Source of the DNA: Lysobacterales bacterium
GTDB taxonomy: Bacteria; Pseudomonadota; Gammaproteobacteria; Xanthomonadales; Rhodanobacteraceae
NCBI GenBank assembly: GCA_016721015.1
Contig: JADKJL010000013.1
Span: 62,001 to 126,000, forward strand
DNA: 64,000 nt
Direction of reading: 5' to 3'
Made by a program: the position numbers and the translations under genes. Below the pieces are notes generated by a model. It ran no database searches. It saw only the letters and a program-made list of their open reading frames with translations, and had not been told where the DNA came from. Positions 36,487 to 45,714 of this stretch are shown here, one piece after another. How positions within the stretch are numbered: position 1 is the stretch's first letter; the number at the start of each line of letters is the position of its first letter.

Positions 36487-36966
36487 TCAAGCCAGCAAAA
36501 TACCAGCTTTCGCTCGGCGTGATAGGTGATTGACCGCAAGATTTGCGCCCGCTCTGTCGCAGGAGATGGCTTCAGCGGCTCCGAAAAGAGACTCCCTTTT
36601 GGACGCGATGCTTTTACATTCGGTGGTGGAAACGAGCATCGGGCATGAATGCCTGCGAAGAGCGGAAGTTTGCGGCCGCGATTGAGTGCGCCAAATCACA
36701 GCCCGGCTTTCGTAGGTTGGTGGTGAGCGCAGCGAACCCCAACGTCGAGGGGTCGATCTTTGATCCTGAGGCAGGTGGTTGGGGTGCGCTGGCGCTTACC
36801 CCAATCGACATCGCTGTTGCAGAGAAGAGAGCGGCTTCATCTATTCTTGAAAGCGGCATCAGCCGTTCGTGGGAGCGGCTTTAGCCGCGATGCATTCTGC
36901 CTTCGATCTACGGAGGAAAAGCGACGTCGGACAAATAGCACGTGCCCGAACCTGCCGCTGCGGCCT
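36487..36966. other. gap between pilD and pilC with dispersed repeats
   Basis: No credible gene. It holds a GTAGGTTGGTGGTGAGCGCA-type element (about 36713-36742) facing a TTGGGGTGCGCTGGCGCTTA segment (about 36779-36805), an imperfect long-range inverted pair of a kind common in proteobacterial gaps. One REP-like copy (36869-36893) follows. A small frame on the plus strand spans these repeats and is judged non-coding. Confidence 0.6.
36869..36893 (+). repeat. single REP-like element
   Basis: GTGGGAGCGGCTTTAGCCGC, then GATGC: an imperfect palindrome (GCGGCT/AGCCGC core) of the same family as the field at 42384-43830 and the pair at 55022-55095. Confidence 0.8.
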
Positions 36967-36984
36967 CTCCCGCCTTGGCGGGAG
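36967..36984 (-). terminator. hairpin after pilC
   Basis: CTCCCGCC (36967-36974) pairs with GGCGGGAG (36977-36984) with a minimal loop, 26 bp beyond the pilC stop. No T tract follows on the minus strand, so termination strength is doubtful. Confidence 0.4.
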
Positions 36985-37009
36985 CTTGTTGACGGATCCT
37001 CGAAACCAA

Positions 37010-38287
37010 TCAACCAACCACGGCACCGAGTTTGAAGATCGGCAGGTACATGCCTATGACCATGCCGCCGACGATTACGCCGATGATGATCATGATGAAA
37101 GGCTCCAACAGGCTGGCGAGGGCGTCGACCGCGTTGTTGACCTCCTGCTCGTAGAACTCCGCGATCTTGAACAACATCGCATCGAGCGCACCGGATTCTT
37201 CGCCGATGGAGACCATCTGCACGACCATGTTCGGAAACAGCTGGGTCTGGCGGATTGCAAGTTGGAGCTGATGGCCGACGGAAACGTCCTCGCGAATTCG
37301 CTTGACCGCTTCGTTGTAGATCACGCTGCCGGTTGCGCCAGCGACGGAATCCAGCGCCTCCACCAATGGCACACCAGCCTTGAAGGTCACGCCCAGCGTG
37401 CGTGCAAAACGGGCCATGGCGGATTGGCGAAGGATCAGGCCGATGACTGGAAGCTTGAGCAGAAAGCGACCGACAAAATGCTGGAACCTGGTCGATCGTT
37501 TGTAGGCCATCATCAAGGCAAACACACTGCCGATCAGCCACAGCAAGATCAGCCACCAGTAGGCCACCATGAATCGCGACATGCTTACGAGCATCTGCGT
37601 GAACGCTGGCAGATCCGCGCCAAAGTTCTTGAATACCGTTTCGAACTGTGGAATGACGAAAATCAGCAGGATGCACGAAACCAGCACGGCAACGCCGATC
37701 ACCATGGCCGGATAGAACATCGCTTTCTTGATCTTGCCCTTGATCGCTTCGATGTTCTCCTGGTAGTTCGCAACGGTGTCGAGGATCGTGTCGAGCACAC
37801 CGGCCGATTCACCGGCCTTGACCAGGTTGCGGTAGAGTTCATCGAACTGCACCGGATATTTTCCAAGTGCTTCGTTGAGCGCGCTGCCGCCCTCGATCTC
37901 GGTCTTGATGTCGACCAGCATGTCCTTGAACCGCGGATTGCTCTGCCCGCCAGCCACAATCTCGAAACCCTGAACCATGGGCACCCCGGCCGCCATCATC
38001 GTGGCAAGCTGGCGACTGAAGACGGAGATATCGCGTGATTTGATAGTGCTGCCGGTCTTGCCGAACAGCGGCTTGGGTTTGTTCTTGACCGACTGCGGAT
38101 TGATGCCCTGACGACGCAGCTCGGCCTTGACCAGGCTGGCCGTCTTGGTCGTCATCTCACCCTTCATCTTCTGGCCGCGCTTGTCCAGGCCAACCCAGAC
38201 ATAGGTTTCCATCTGGCTCAGGGAGGCGCGCGATTTTCCGGTGCTGCTCTTGATTCCGGCGCGGGCGGTTGTGGTCGTGGTTGCCAT
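37010..38287 (-). CDS. pilC: type IV pilus inner-membrane platform protein PilC
   Basis: A 425-residue T2SSF-family protein. The N-terminal region (about 28-80, YVWVGLDKRGQKMKGEM) is followed by two homologous cytoplasmic T2SSF domains (about 90-212 and 293-415), each preceding membrane helices. The motifs FSRQLATMMAAGVPMVQGFE and ARTLGVTFKAGVPLVEALD are the repeat cores. PilC couples PilB motion to pilin insertion. It starts 3 bp after the pilB stop and is cotranscribed with it. Confidence 0.95.
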   Translation of the reverse strand: MATTTTTARAGIKSSTGKSRASLSQMETYVWVGLDKRGQKMKGEMTTKTASLVKAELRRQGINPQSVKNKPKPLFGKTGSTIKSRDISVFSRQLATMMAAGVPMVQGFEIVAGGQSNPRFKDMLVDIKTEIEGGSALNEALGKYPVQFDELYRNLVKAGESAGVLDTILDTVANYQENIEAIKGKIKKAMFYPAMVIGVAVLVSCILLIFVIPQFETVFKNFGADLPAFTQMLVSMSRFMVAYWWLILLWLIGSVFALMMAYKRSTRFQHFVGRFLLKLPVIGLILRQSAMARFARTLGVTFKAGVPLVEALDSVAGATGSVIYNEAVKRIREDVSVGHQLQLAIRQTQLFPNMVVQMVSIGEESGALDAMLFKIAEFYEQEVNNAVDALASLLEPFIMIIIGVIVGGMVIGMYLPIFKLGAVVG

Positions 38288-38290
38288 GGC

Positions 38291-40018
38291 TTAGTCCTTG
38301 GTCACGCGATTGATTTCTGCGAGGCTGGTAATGCCGTTCTTTGCTTTGAGCAGCGCCGAGGCACGCAAATCCGGAATTCCTTCCGATTTCGCCTGTTCGG
38401 CAATTTGGATGGCCGAGCCACCAGACAGAATGATCTTGGCAATCGATTCGGTGATCGGCATCACCTGATAGATGCCGGTTCGCCCCTTGTAGCCCTCATT
38501 GCAACCGGAACAGCCCACGGCCTCCTGCAACTTCATGCCGGAATCGATATCGGCCTGGGTGAATCCTTCGGCGAGCAAGGCAGCGGCAGGCAACTCCAGC
38601 GGACGCTTGCAGGTATGCAGGCGCCGCGCGAGCCGCTGGGCAATGATCAGGGTGACCGACGAGGTGATGTTGTAGGGCGCGATGCCCATGTTCATCAGGC
38701 GCGCAACGGTTTGTGGTGCGTCGTTGGTGTGCAGGGTCGAGAGCACCATGTGGCCGGTTTGCGCGGCCTTGATCGCGATCTCGGCGGTTTCAAGATCGCG
38801 GATTTCGCCGACCATCACCACATCCGGATCCTGGCGCAGGAACGAGCGCAATGCGGCGGCGAAGGTCATGCCACGCTTCGCGTTCTGCTGCACCTGGTTG
38901 ATTCCCGGCACGCGGATTTCGACCGGATCCTCCACGGTCGAGATATTGCGGCCTTCAGTATTGAGGATGTTCAGCGCGGTGTACAGCGAAACGGTCTTGC
39001 CTGATCCGGTCGGGCCGGTGACCAGCACCATGCCGTAGGGTTTTTCGATCGCCGCGAGAAACAGATCGCGTTGATCGTCTTCGTAGCCGAGCTTGTCGAT
39101 GCCCATCTTCGCGGCGGATGCGTCGAGAATACGCATGACGATCTTTTCGCCAAACAGGGTAGGGCAGGTACTGACGCGGAAGTCGATTGATTTGGTTTTC
39201 GACAAGTTGAGCTTGATGCGGCCATCCTGCGGCACCCGGCGCTCGGCGATATCGAGGCCAGCCATGACCTTGATGCGCGATGAGATACGTGGAGTCAGAC
39301 GGATTGGCGGTGAGGCGACATGTTTGAGCATGCCGTCCATGCGCAGACGCACCCGATAGCTGGTTTCGTAAGGCTCGAAATGGATATCCGAGGCGCCGCG
39401 CTTGATTGCATCGACCAGCACCTTGTTGACGAAACGCACGACCGGCGCATCGTCAGCGCTGTTGGCATCGACGCCAGCGCCCCCTTCTTCCTCGCCGACA
39501 TCACCGAGATCGAGGTTTTCCAGGCCCTCGGTGTCGTCCATGTCCTCGATCGTGGTGCTGGTTGCGTTGTGCGCCTGCTCGATGGCGCGCTCGAGTTGCT
39601 GCTCATCGACCAGGATAGGTTCGATGATGTGGTTGGACTGGAACTTGATGTCATCGAGCGCGCGCAGGTTGGTTGGATCGGACACGCCCACAAAGAGACG
39701 GTTGCCGCGCTTGAACAGCGGCAATGCCTTGTGTTTGTTGATCAGCTCTTCCTTGACCAGCTTGATCGGGATCTGACTGAGATCGAGCGCGGTGACATCA
39801 AACAGCGGCACGCCAAACTCGAACGCCGAAGCCAAGGCAATCTGCGCGCTCGAAACCAATCCGTTTTCCGAGAGCCAGGCGCCGATGGGAATTTTCTGCT
39901 TGCTGGCCTCCTCGATCGCCTTGCGGGCATCGGTTTCGCCCAGCAAACCTTCGGCCACCAGCCGCCGACTGATGCCGGACAGCCCGGCCAGCGACCCCGG
40001 ATTCATCTGTGTTGCCAT
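38291..40018 (-). CDS. pilB: type IV pilus assembly (extension) ATPase PilB
   Basis: A 575-residue hexameric GspE-family ATPase. The MshEN-like N-terminal domain (about 1-160) can bind cyclic di-GMP in relatives. Walker A is GPTGSGKTVSLY, the Asp box lies in STVEDPVEIRVPG, Walker B in MVGEIRDLETAEIA, and the His box is GHMVLSTLHTND. The zinc region reads LHTCK then GCSGC, so one position usually occupied by Cys appears as His. It powers pilus extension. Confidence 0.95.
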   Translation of the reverse strand: MATQMNPGSLAGLSGISRRLVAEGLLGETDARKAIEEASKQKIPIGAWLSENGLVSSAQIALASAFEFGVPLFDVTALDLSQIPIKLVKEELINKHKALPLFKRGNRLFVGVSDPTNLRALDDIKFQSNHIIEPILVDEQQLERAIEQAHNATSTTIEDMDDTEGLENLDLGDVGEEEGGAGVDANSADDAPVVRFVNKVLVDAIKRGASDIHFEPYETSYRVRLRMDGMLKHVASPPIRLTPRISSRIKVMAGLDIAERRVPQDGRIKLNLSKTKSIDFRVSTCPTLFGEKIVMRILDASAAKMGIDKLGYEDDQRDLFLAAIEKPYGMVLVTGPTGSGKTVSLYTALNILNTEGRNISTVEDPVEIRVPGINQVQQNAKRGMTFAAALRSFLRQDPDVVMVGEIRDLETAEIAIKAAQTGHMVLSTLHTNDAPQTVARLMNMGIAPYNITSSVTLIIAQRLARRLHTCKRPLELPAAALLAEGFTQADIDSGMKLQEAVGCSGCNEGYKGRTGIYQVMPITESIAKIILSGGSAIQIAEQAKSEGIPDLRASALLKAKNGITSLAEINRVTKD

Positions 40019-40528
40019 AAGAAGTCCGCGTAAACCCCTGTTGATACTGCGAATCTACCCCAAATGCGGAGCCGAAAGAACACCTGCCGGACAGTATAGT
40101 GGCCCAATCCACACAAATTCCGGCGGCTTTGACCGGGTGCCACGATTTCCGGGGCTTTCATGTCCGTGTTGGTGCTGCGGCATGCTGCCTGGTGGCAATC
40201 TCTAGCGAGGGCCCGTCAGCCGGGCGCAAGTGCTATCGCGAGGCCGACATCTTCACGCTCGGTGTGGCTTTGACCGGCAAGCGCAAGGCATGGCCGCGCG
40301 AACGGTTGATCGGCGTTTGAGGATTTTCCGCGGCGGCGTTCGTGCCAGGCGTAGATCCCATCGTCAGGCCGATGGCCGCTAACCTGATCGGCGCCTGCGG
40401 CGAGCTCGATCACGGTGGATATGGTTCATTGCGGAAGGGTGCCAGATGCCCGGTAAAGCACGCACTCAGTGCGCGTATGTGAAATCGCGTCGATCCATCC
40501 GGCGAGCATCAAGGCGCCTGCAAACAGG
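40019..40528. other. gap between pilB and pilA
   Basis: About 510 bp without a convincing gene. Short frames occur on both strands (for example 40099-40320 plus, 40216-40413 minus) but lack ribosome sites and recognisable domains. A TATACT hexamer on the minus strand near 40095 could be a pilB -10, without a good -35. Confidence 0.5.
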
Positions 40529-40558
40529 CAAAAAGAAGCCCCGCAATGCGGGGCTTCT
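40529..40558 (-). terminator. intrinsic terminator of pilA
   Basis: An 11-bp perfect stem, AGAAGCCCCGC (40534-40544) with GCGGGGCTTCT (40548-40558), has an AAT loop. On the minus strand it is followed by TTTTT (40533-40529). It sits 34 bp after the pilA stop, separating the highly expressed pilin from pilB. Confidence 0.92.
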
Positions 40559-40591
40559 GATTGACATCTGAATCAAGTCAAGCGTGACCGA

Positions 40592-41113
40592 TCAACGGCA
40601 CTCGGCCGGTGCGTACTTGGCCGGCAAGGTCCCGGGTTGGACGCCAGTCAAGCCACGATTGGTAGCAGTCTGGCTTGTCGCCGAAGAGCAGGCCCAGTCG
40701 ATCGAGCCGACAACCGCTCCAATTGGAGCGTTCTGCACGTTGGGCGTGAAGACGACGGTCGTGCCGAGCACGGTCGCCGGAAAGCCAGAACCCGCAACGT
40801 TGGTCAAGGTCACGGTGATCGCGCCCGTAGCCGCAGCGATCGTGATGTCACTCAGGTACTTGGTGGCCTTTTCCGCAGGGAGGATCGCATTGTACGTCGC
40901 CGCAACCGCAGTGACACCAGCCGTTCCGTCAGTCTCGAACGCTTCGCTGACCGCAGCCTTCGGCGAGGTGGCGCCGATGATGGCTTCACTGACCTTTGCG
41001 CGAACCGTGTAGTCCTGGTATGCCGGCAGCGCGATGGCGGCCAGGATGGCGATGATCGCGATGACGATCATCAACTCGATCAGGGTAAAGCCTTGGGTGT
41101 TCTTCATGTTCAT
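40592..41113 (-). CDS. pilA: major type IV pilin PilA
   Basis: A 173-residue prepilin. A six- to seven-residue leader ends NTQG, followed by FTLIELMIVIAIIAILAAIA with Glu at +5 and the YQDYTVRAKVSEA helix of type IVa pilins. The C-terminal disulfide loop is DWACSS to PAECR at the end, shorter than in PAK pilin. ATG 41113 has GAGGAA seven bases upstream; ATG 41107 is an alternative. It has its own sigma-54 promoter and terminator, as expected for an abundant pilin under PilSR control; pilS and pilR are not in the window. Confidence 0.95.
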   Translation of the reverse strand: MNMKNTQGFTLIELMIVIAIIAILAAIALPAYQDYTVRAKVSEAIIGATSPKAAVSEAFETDGTAGVTAVAATYNAILPAEKATKYLSDITIAAATGAITVTLTNVAGSGFPATVLGTTVVFTPNVQNAPIGAVVGSIDWACSSATSQTATNRGLTGVQPGTLPAKYAPAECR

Positions 41114-41232
41114 GGTGTATTCCTCGTGTGTAAAAGGTAATCCGGATTGCCCCTTGGCTCCGATCCCGGTCGAGACAGGGTTGCTGTCCTGCCCGCCCGT
41201 TTCGACAAACATCGGAAGGGTGTTCTGATAGT

Positions 41233-41248
41233 AGCAGCATCCGTGCCA
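41233..41248 (-). promoter_or_regulatory. sigma-54 promoter of pilA
   Basis: On the minus strand TGGCAC (41248-41243), five bases, then CTGCT (41237-41233). This matches the -24/-12 consensus TGGCAC-N5-TTGCW at all but one or two positions, with invariant GG and GC ten bases apart. It places the 5' end about 110 bases before the pilA start. Confidence 0.85.
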
Positions 41249-41269
41249 ACCCTTGGCCCGTTGGTCATG

Positions 41270-41314
41270 CTGACATATTCGTTGACGGGCGTCACGTTGC
41301 TCAACAATTGTCAG
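41270..41314 (-). promoter_or_regulatory. possible activator (PilR-type) binding region upstream of pilA
   Basis: An inverted pair CTGACA (41270-41275) and TGTCAG (41309-41314) lies 22-66 bp upstream of the -24 element. PilR sites in Pseudomonas contain TGTC cores, so this is a reasonable enhancer candidate; the match is short and unproven. The rest of the gap to 41646 shows nothing further. Confidence 0.4.
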
Positions 41315-41646
41315 TTATTGGGTGCCGCGAAGTGAGGCGACGGTCACGGTCTGCCCGGCCTCACTGGCCGATCCCTCGGCAGGAGTCGGATCCGGTGCTA
41401 AAGCGTGCCTTGCCGAGCACAGTCAGAAAGTGACAATCGTCGTCAGCCGTGGCGTGGGATGGCAGAAAACGATGGCATCGCGACGCGGGGAAAGCAAAAA
41501 CCGCTATTCCGTATGAAAGCATTTGGGCATGCCGCCTGTTGGACCGGATGCGCATAAACATCGGCGATGCGTGTCAGCTTCAAGATTTCTCTTTGGATGG
41601 CTTCAGGCTGATGTTTCCGGGGGTTTTTGGGAAAGGCAGTCCGTTA

Positions 41647-42266
41647 TTAGGGGCACCACGGGCAAATGGAATTGAAACTTTGGCGACGAGTCTTGCCTTG
41701 GGTCTGCATTCGGATCCTTTCGGTGAGGCCGGTGGGGGCCTCTTCGGCATAGGCGACGTAAAACTCCGGGAATGCCTGGATGTCTTTGCCTGCAAGGCTG
41801 GAAAAAAGCAGATCGCTACGCTTGTCGGCATCCACAGGAAGTTTGGCGGCCACGAGTCTGGGTCCTGACCACGAAAGTTGCCGGAATTCCGGCTCGCTGC
41901 CTTTGGCCAGTTCAGCGGCATCAAGGGTATTGGCCGAGACGACTTCGAAGCGATCCACCGCCGCCACGATAAAGACCGGGCGTGCCTGGGCAATCACATA
42001 CAGGCCGTAGATGAGCGCCGAGGCCTGGATGGTGGCGATCAGGCACAGATCGAGTGCGAGGTTTTCTTGCCCGATTTGAACAGAACCAAAGTCAACAGCG
42101 GCCCGAGAACAATATCGACGCCGAGCAGGAAGATGATGAGCGCCTGGCCACCGGCGGCGTTGAAATAAGGTTGTGGATACCAAACCAGAAACAGCAGCGC
42201 CAGCACCAGCAGGCCAACGAAAACGCTGATCGAGAGATGGATCGAGGCGGCTTTCCAGCGGGACAT
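41647..42266 (-). pseudogene. TfpX/TfpZ-family type IV pilin accessory protein, frameshifted
   Basis: The N-terminal frame (from ATG 42266) reads MSRWKAASIHLSISVFVGLL with two hydrophobic helices to VLFKSGKK, then is broken at an A run (TTTT on the plus strand, 42062-42065). The next frame continues smoothly: NLALDLCLIATIQASALIYG, then the periplasmic FIVAAVDRFEVVSANTLDA and a C-terminus at 41647. Adding one A to the run would give one protein of about 206 residues, the size of TfpX/TfpZ proteins, which help assemble the pilin encoded beside them. Either a recent loss, phase variation or a homopolymer sequencing error. Confidence 0.8.
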
Positions 42267-42383
42267 GTTTGAAGGTGGATAGTTGAGGTGGCCCTGATTC
42301 TATAGCCAGAAAAACGCTCATGGGAATGGGTTGTTCGTGCGATGAGCGTTGGGTATTCGGGAATGGCGGGGTGGGAAGATTTC

Positions 42384-43830
42384 GTGGGAGCGGTTTCAAC
42401 CGCGATGCTTTTTCGGAATCTTGCCTAGAAGCATCGGGCATGAATGCCCCTCCTACGACGAGCGATAGGGCATCGCGACTGAAGTTGTTGCCACGAAAAG
42501 TCATGGGGCATAGCGAGTGAAGTCGCATCCAACCCTCTTGCTGCTTGGTGGGAGCGGTTTCAACCGCGATGCGTTTTCGGAATCTTGCCGGGAAGCATTT
42601 TCGGAATCTTGCCGAGGAGCATTTTCGGAACCTTGCCTAGAAGCATCGGGCATGAATGCCCCTCCTACGAAGAGCGGGAGGGCTGCGGCGCGAGATTCGA
42701 TGATGTCGAACGCGTTGCCGTTTCGTTGTAGGAAGCGGCTTCAGCCGCGATGCGTTTCGAAATCTTGCCGGGAAGCATCGGACATGAATGCCCCTCCTAC
42801 GAAGAGCGATAGAGCATCGCGACTGAAGTCGCTCCCACGAAGAGCGATACGGCATAGCGAGTGAAGTCGCATCCAACCCTCTTGCTGCTGGGTGGGAGCG
42901 GTTTCAACCGCGATGCTTTTTCGGAATCTTGCCGAGGAGCATTTTCGGAATCTTGCCGAGGAGCATTTTCGGAATCTTGCCTAGAAGCATCGGGCATGAA
43001 TGCCCCTCCTACGAAGAGCGGGAGGGCTGCGGCGCGAGATTCGATGATGTCGAACGCGTTGCCGTTTCGTTGTAGGAAGCGGCTTCAGCCGCGATGCGTT
43101 TCGAAATCTTGCCGGGAAGCATCGGACATGAATGCCCCTCCTACGAAGAGCGATAGAGCATCGCGACTGAAGTCGCTCAGTGAAGTCGCATAAAACCCTC
43201 TTGCTGCTGGGTGGGAGCGGTTTCAACCGCGATGCTTTTTCGGAATCTTGCCGAGGAGCATTTTCGGAACCTTGCCTAGAAGCATCGGGCATGAATGCCC
43301 CTCCTACGAAGAGCGGTAGGGCATCGCGACTGAAGTCGCTCCCACGAAGAGCGATACGGCATCGCGAGTGAGATCGCATAAAAACCTCTTGCTGCTTGGT
43401 GGGAGCGGTTTCAACCGCGATGCTTTTTCGGAATCTTGCCGAGGAGCATTTTCGGAATCTTGCCGGGAAGCATCGGGCATGAATGCCCCTCCTACGAAGA
43501 GCGGTAGGGCTGCGGCGCGAGATTCGATGATGTCGAACGCGTTGCCGCTTCGTTGTAGGAAGCGGCTTCAGCCGCGATGCGTTTTCGGAATCTTGCCGAG
43601 GAGCATTTTCGGAATCTTGCCGAGGAGCATCGGGCATGAATGCCCCTCCTACGACGAGCGATAGGGCATCGCGAGGGGAGCATCGCGACTGAAGTCGCTC
43701 CCACGAAGAGCGATACGGCATGGCGAGTGAGATCGCATAAAAACCTGTTGCTGCTGGGTGGGAGCGGCTTCAGCCGCGATGCGTTTTCGGAATTTTGCCG
43801 AGGAGCATCGGGCATGAATGCCCCGCCTGC
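42384..43830. repeat. nested REP-like repeat field
   Basis: Six higher-order units start at 42384, 42548, 42892, 43211, 43399 and 43758 with GTGGGAGCGGTTTCAACCGC (the last with the GGCTTCAGCC variant). Each continues with one to three tandem copies of a 24-bp unit beginning TTTTCGGAATCTTGCCGAGG, then a GGGCATGAATGCCC palindrome and CCTCCTACGA. Many add an inverted copy ATCGCGACTGAAGTCGCTCC. Three units carry an extra shared block (GGGCTGCGGCGCGAGATTCG onward). Open frames across it are by-products of the repeats. The 1.6-kb gap 42267-43886 has no credible gene. Confidence 0.92.
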
Positions 43831-43886
43831 GAAGAGCGATCGAAGCGTGCTGGGGCATCGCGATTGAGGTGCCCTGCAAAAAGCGA

Positions 43887-45662
43887 TCAGAGCAGGGTCA
43901 GTGCCTGTGCGAAATCGTCGGCGTAGCGCAACGTGGTGCCGTCGGCGACGATGCCCATGTCTTCGAGGATGCGGGCGGGTTGGGGTTGCAGGCCGGTGAA
44001 GATCAGGGCGACGCCGTCGCGGCGGCAACGGGCGACCAGGTTGCCGATCGCGGTGGCGCCGGAGGCGTCGATCATGGGTACCTGGCGCAGGCGCAGGATG
44101 AACACGCGCGGCTGACGGCCAAACGCGCGCAGCACGTCATCGATGCGGTTGGCGACGGCGAAGAACAGCGGGCCGGATACGCGATAGGCTTCGACATCGG
44201 CGGGCAAGGTGGCGCGCTGGTCGGCGCGTGGCGCGCCCTGGAAATCGTCCTCGTCGTGTTCGAGCAAACCAACATGCGATTCCAGCGCGACGATTTCGCT
44301 CATGCGGTACATGAACAGGAATGCCGCGAGCACCACGCCCACTTGAACGGCCACGGTCAGATCCACCGTCACGGTCAGGATGAAAGTGACGATAAGCACC
44401 AGACGATCACCGACCGGCGAGCGCATCAACTGGCGGATACGTTCGATCTCGCTCATGTTCCAGGCCACGATCAGCAGCAGCGCGGCCATCGCCGGCAGGG
44501 GCACCTGGTTGGCCAGCGGTGCGGCGATCACGACGAAGATGAGGATGAACACCGCATGCGCCATGCCGGCCACCGGCGAGCGAGCACCGGCGCGCACATT
44601 GGTCGCCGTACGCACGATCGCACCGGTGGCGGGCAGGCCGCCGATCAGGGCCGAGGCGGTATTGGCGACGCCCTGGGCGACGAGTTCGCAATTGGAACGA
44701 TGGCGGCCGTCGATCATGCCGTCGGAGACGACCGCTGACAGCAGGGATTCAACACCGCCGAGGAAGGCGATCGTGAATGCGCTGGGCAGCAGCTCGTGCA
44801 TGCGAGCGAGATCGAACGAGGGCAGGCGCGGCAGCGGAAACTCACGCGGGATCGGGCCGAAGTGGGAAACAATCGTCTCGACCGGCAGCTTGAGCAGCAT
44901 CGTGGCCAGCGAGGCGACCACCACGGCGATCAGGAAAGCCGGCCATTTCGGCCGGTAGCGGCGCAGCACGATCAACAAGGTGAGGGTGGCAAAGGCCAGT
45001 CCGGTGGCGGCCAGGTTGATGCTGCCCATGTGGGCGAAATAGGTTTGCCAGCGGGGGAAGAATTCGGCCGGCAGGGTGGCGATATCGAGGCCGAACAGAT
45101 CCTTGATCTGGCTGCTGAAGATGCTGACCGCGATGCCCGCGGTGAAGCCGGTGATGACTGGCTGCGGCATGTAGCGGACCATCGTGCCCAGACGCAACAG
45201 GCCGGCCAGAACCAGCATGACACCGGCCATCAGGGTGGCCATGACCAGGCCGTCGTAACCGTAGTGTGCGATGACGCCGAACACCACCGGTATGAAGGCG
45301 GCGGTCGGCCCGCCGATCTGCACACGTGAGCCGCCGAGCAGCGAAATCAGAAAACCGGCGACGATGGCCGTGTGCAATCCCACCGCCGGTGGTGCACCTG
45401 AGGCGATGGCCAGCGCCATCGACAAGGGCAGGGCGACGATCGAAACGGTCAGACCCGCGATGAGGTCGCTGCGCAGATCACCGAGTCCGTAACCCTGGCG
45501 CAGGATCGTGACGAGCTTGGGCACGTAGAGATGCCACACCGGAGCCTGCTTGCGCACGTTGGACTGATCCGCAGGGAAAGACGCACGATTATGCCAGTGC
45601 GGGTGAGTCACCGAATAATTCTTTTTCGTGGATGAGTCGTCGCAGCCGGCAAACCGGGCCAT
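43887..45662 (-). CDS. SulP-family anion transporter with STAS domain
   Basis: A 591-residue SLC26/SulP protein. About a dozen hydrophobic helices span residues 60-440, with family motifs DLIAGLTVSIVALPLSMALA, GGPTAAFIPV and a TGFTAGIAVSI segment. The C-terminal STAS domain is about 480-590 (FILRLRQVPMIDASGATAIG). Substrates in the family are sulfate, bicarbonate or dicarboxylates; none can be assigned. The start at ATG 45662 gives a long hydrophilic N-terminus without a visible ribosome site; GTG 45557 is an alternative. It is divergent from the metallophosphoesterase gene. Confidence 0.92.
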   Translation of the reverse strand: MARFAGCDDSSTKKNYSVTHPHWHNRASFPADQSNVRKQAPVWHLYVPKLVTILRQGYGLGDLRSDLIAGLTVSIVALPLSMALAIASGAPPAVGLHTAIVAGFLISLLGGSRVQIGGPTAAFIPVVFGVIAHYGYDGLVMATLMAGVMLVLAGLLRLGTMVRYMPQPVITGFTAGIAVSIFSSQIKDLFGLDIATLPAEFFPRWQTYFAHMGSINLAATGLAFATLTLLIVLRRYRPKWPAFLIAVVVASLATMLLKLPVETIVSHFGPIPREFPLPRLPSFDLARMHELLPSAFTIAFLGGVESLLSAVVSDGMIDGRHRSNCELVAQGVANTASALIGGLPATGAIVRTATNVRAGARSPVAGMAHAVFILIFVVIAAPLANQVPLPAMAALLLIVAWNMSEIERIRQLMRSPVGDRLVLIVTFILTVTVDLTVAVQVGVVLAAFLFMYRMSEIVALESHVGLLEHDEDDFQGAPRADQRATLPADVEAYRVSGPLFFAVANRIDDVLRAFGRQPRVFILRLRQVPMIDASGATAIGNLVARCRRDGVALIFTGLQPQPARILEDMGIVADGTTLRYADDFAQALTLL

Positions 45663-45714
45663 GTGCGATCAGCCGGACAGGCATTGCGTTAGCATCGGCG
45701 AAAAGGGGTAAGGC

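Noticed and set aside
40099..40320. 73-codon frame between pilB and pilA
   Set aside because: No ribosome site, no recognisable domain, unusual residue mix; kept only as part of the described gap.
42384..43830. CRISPR array
   Set aside because: Repeats are composite, variable in length and palindromic, with no unique spacers of constant size and no cas genes.
42517..43867. Short frames encoding repeated GSGFNRDAFSES-type peptides
   Set aside because: They arise from the REP-like repeats themselves, appear in both strands and several frames, and lack ribosome sites.
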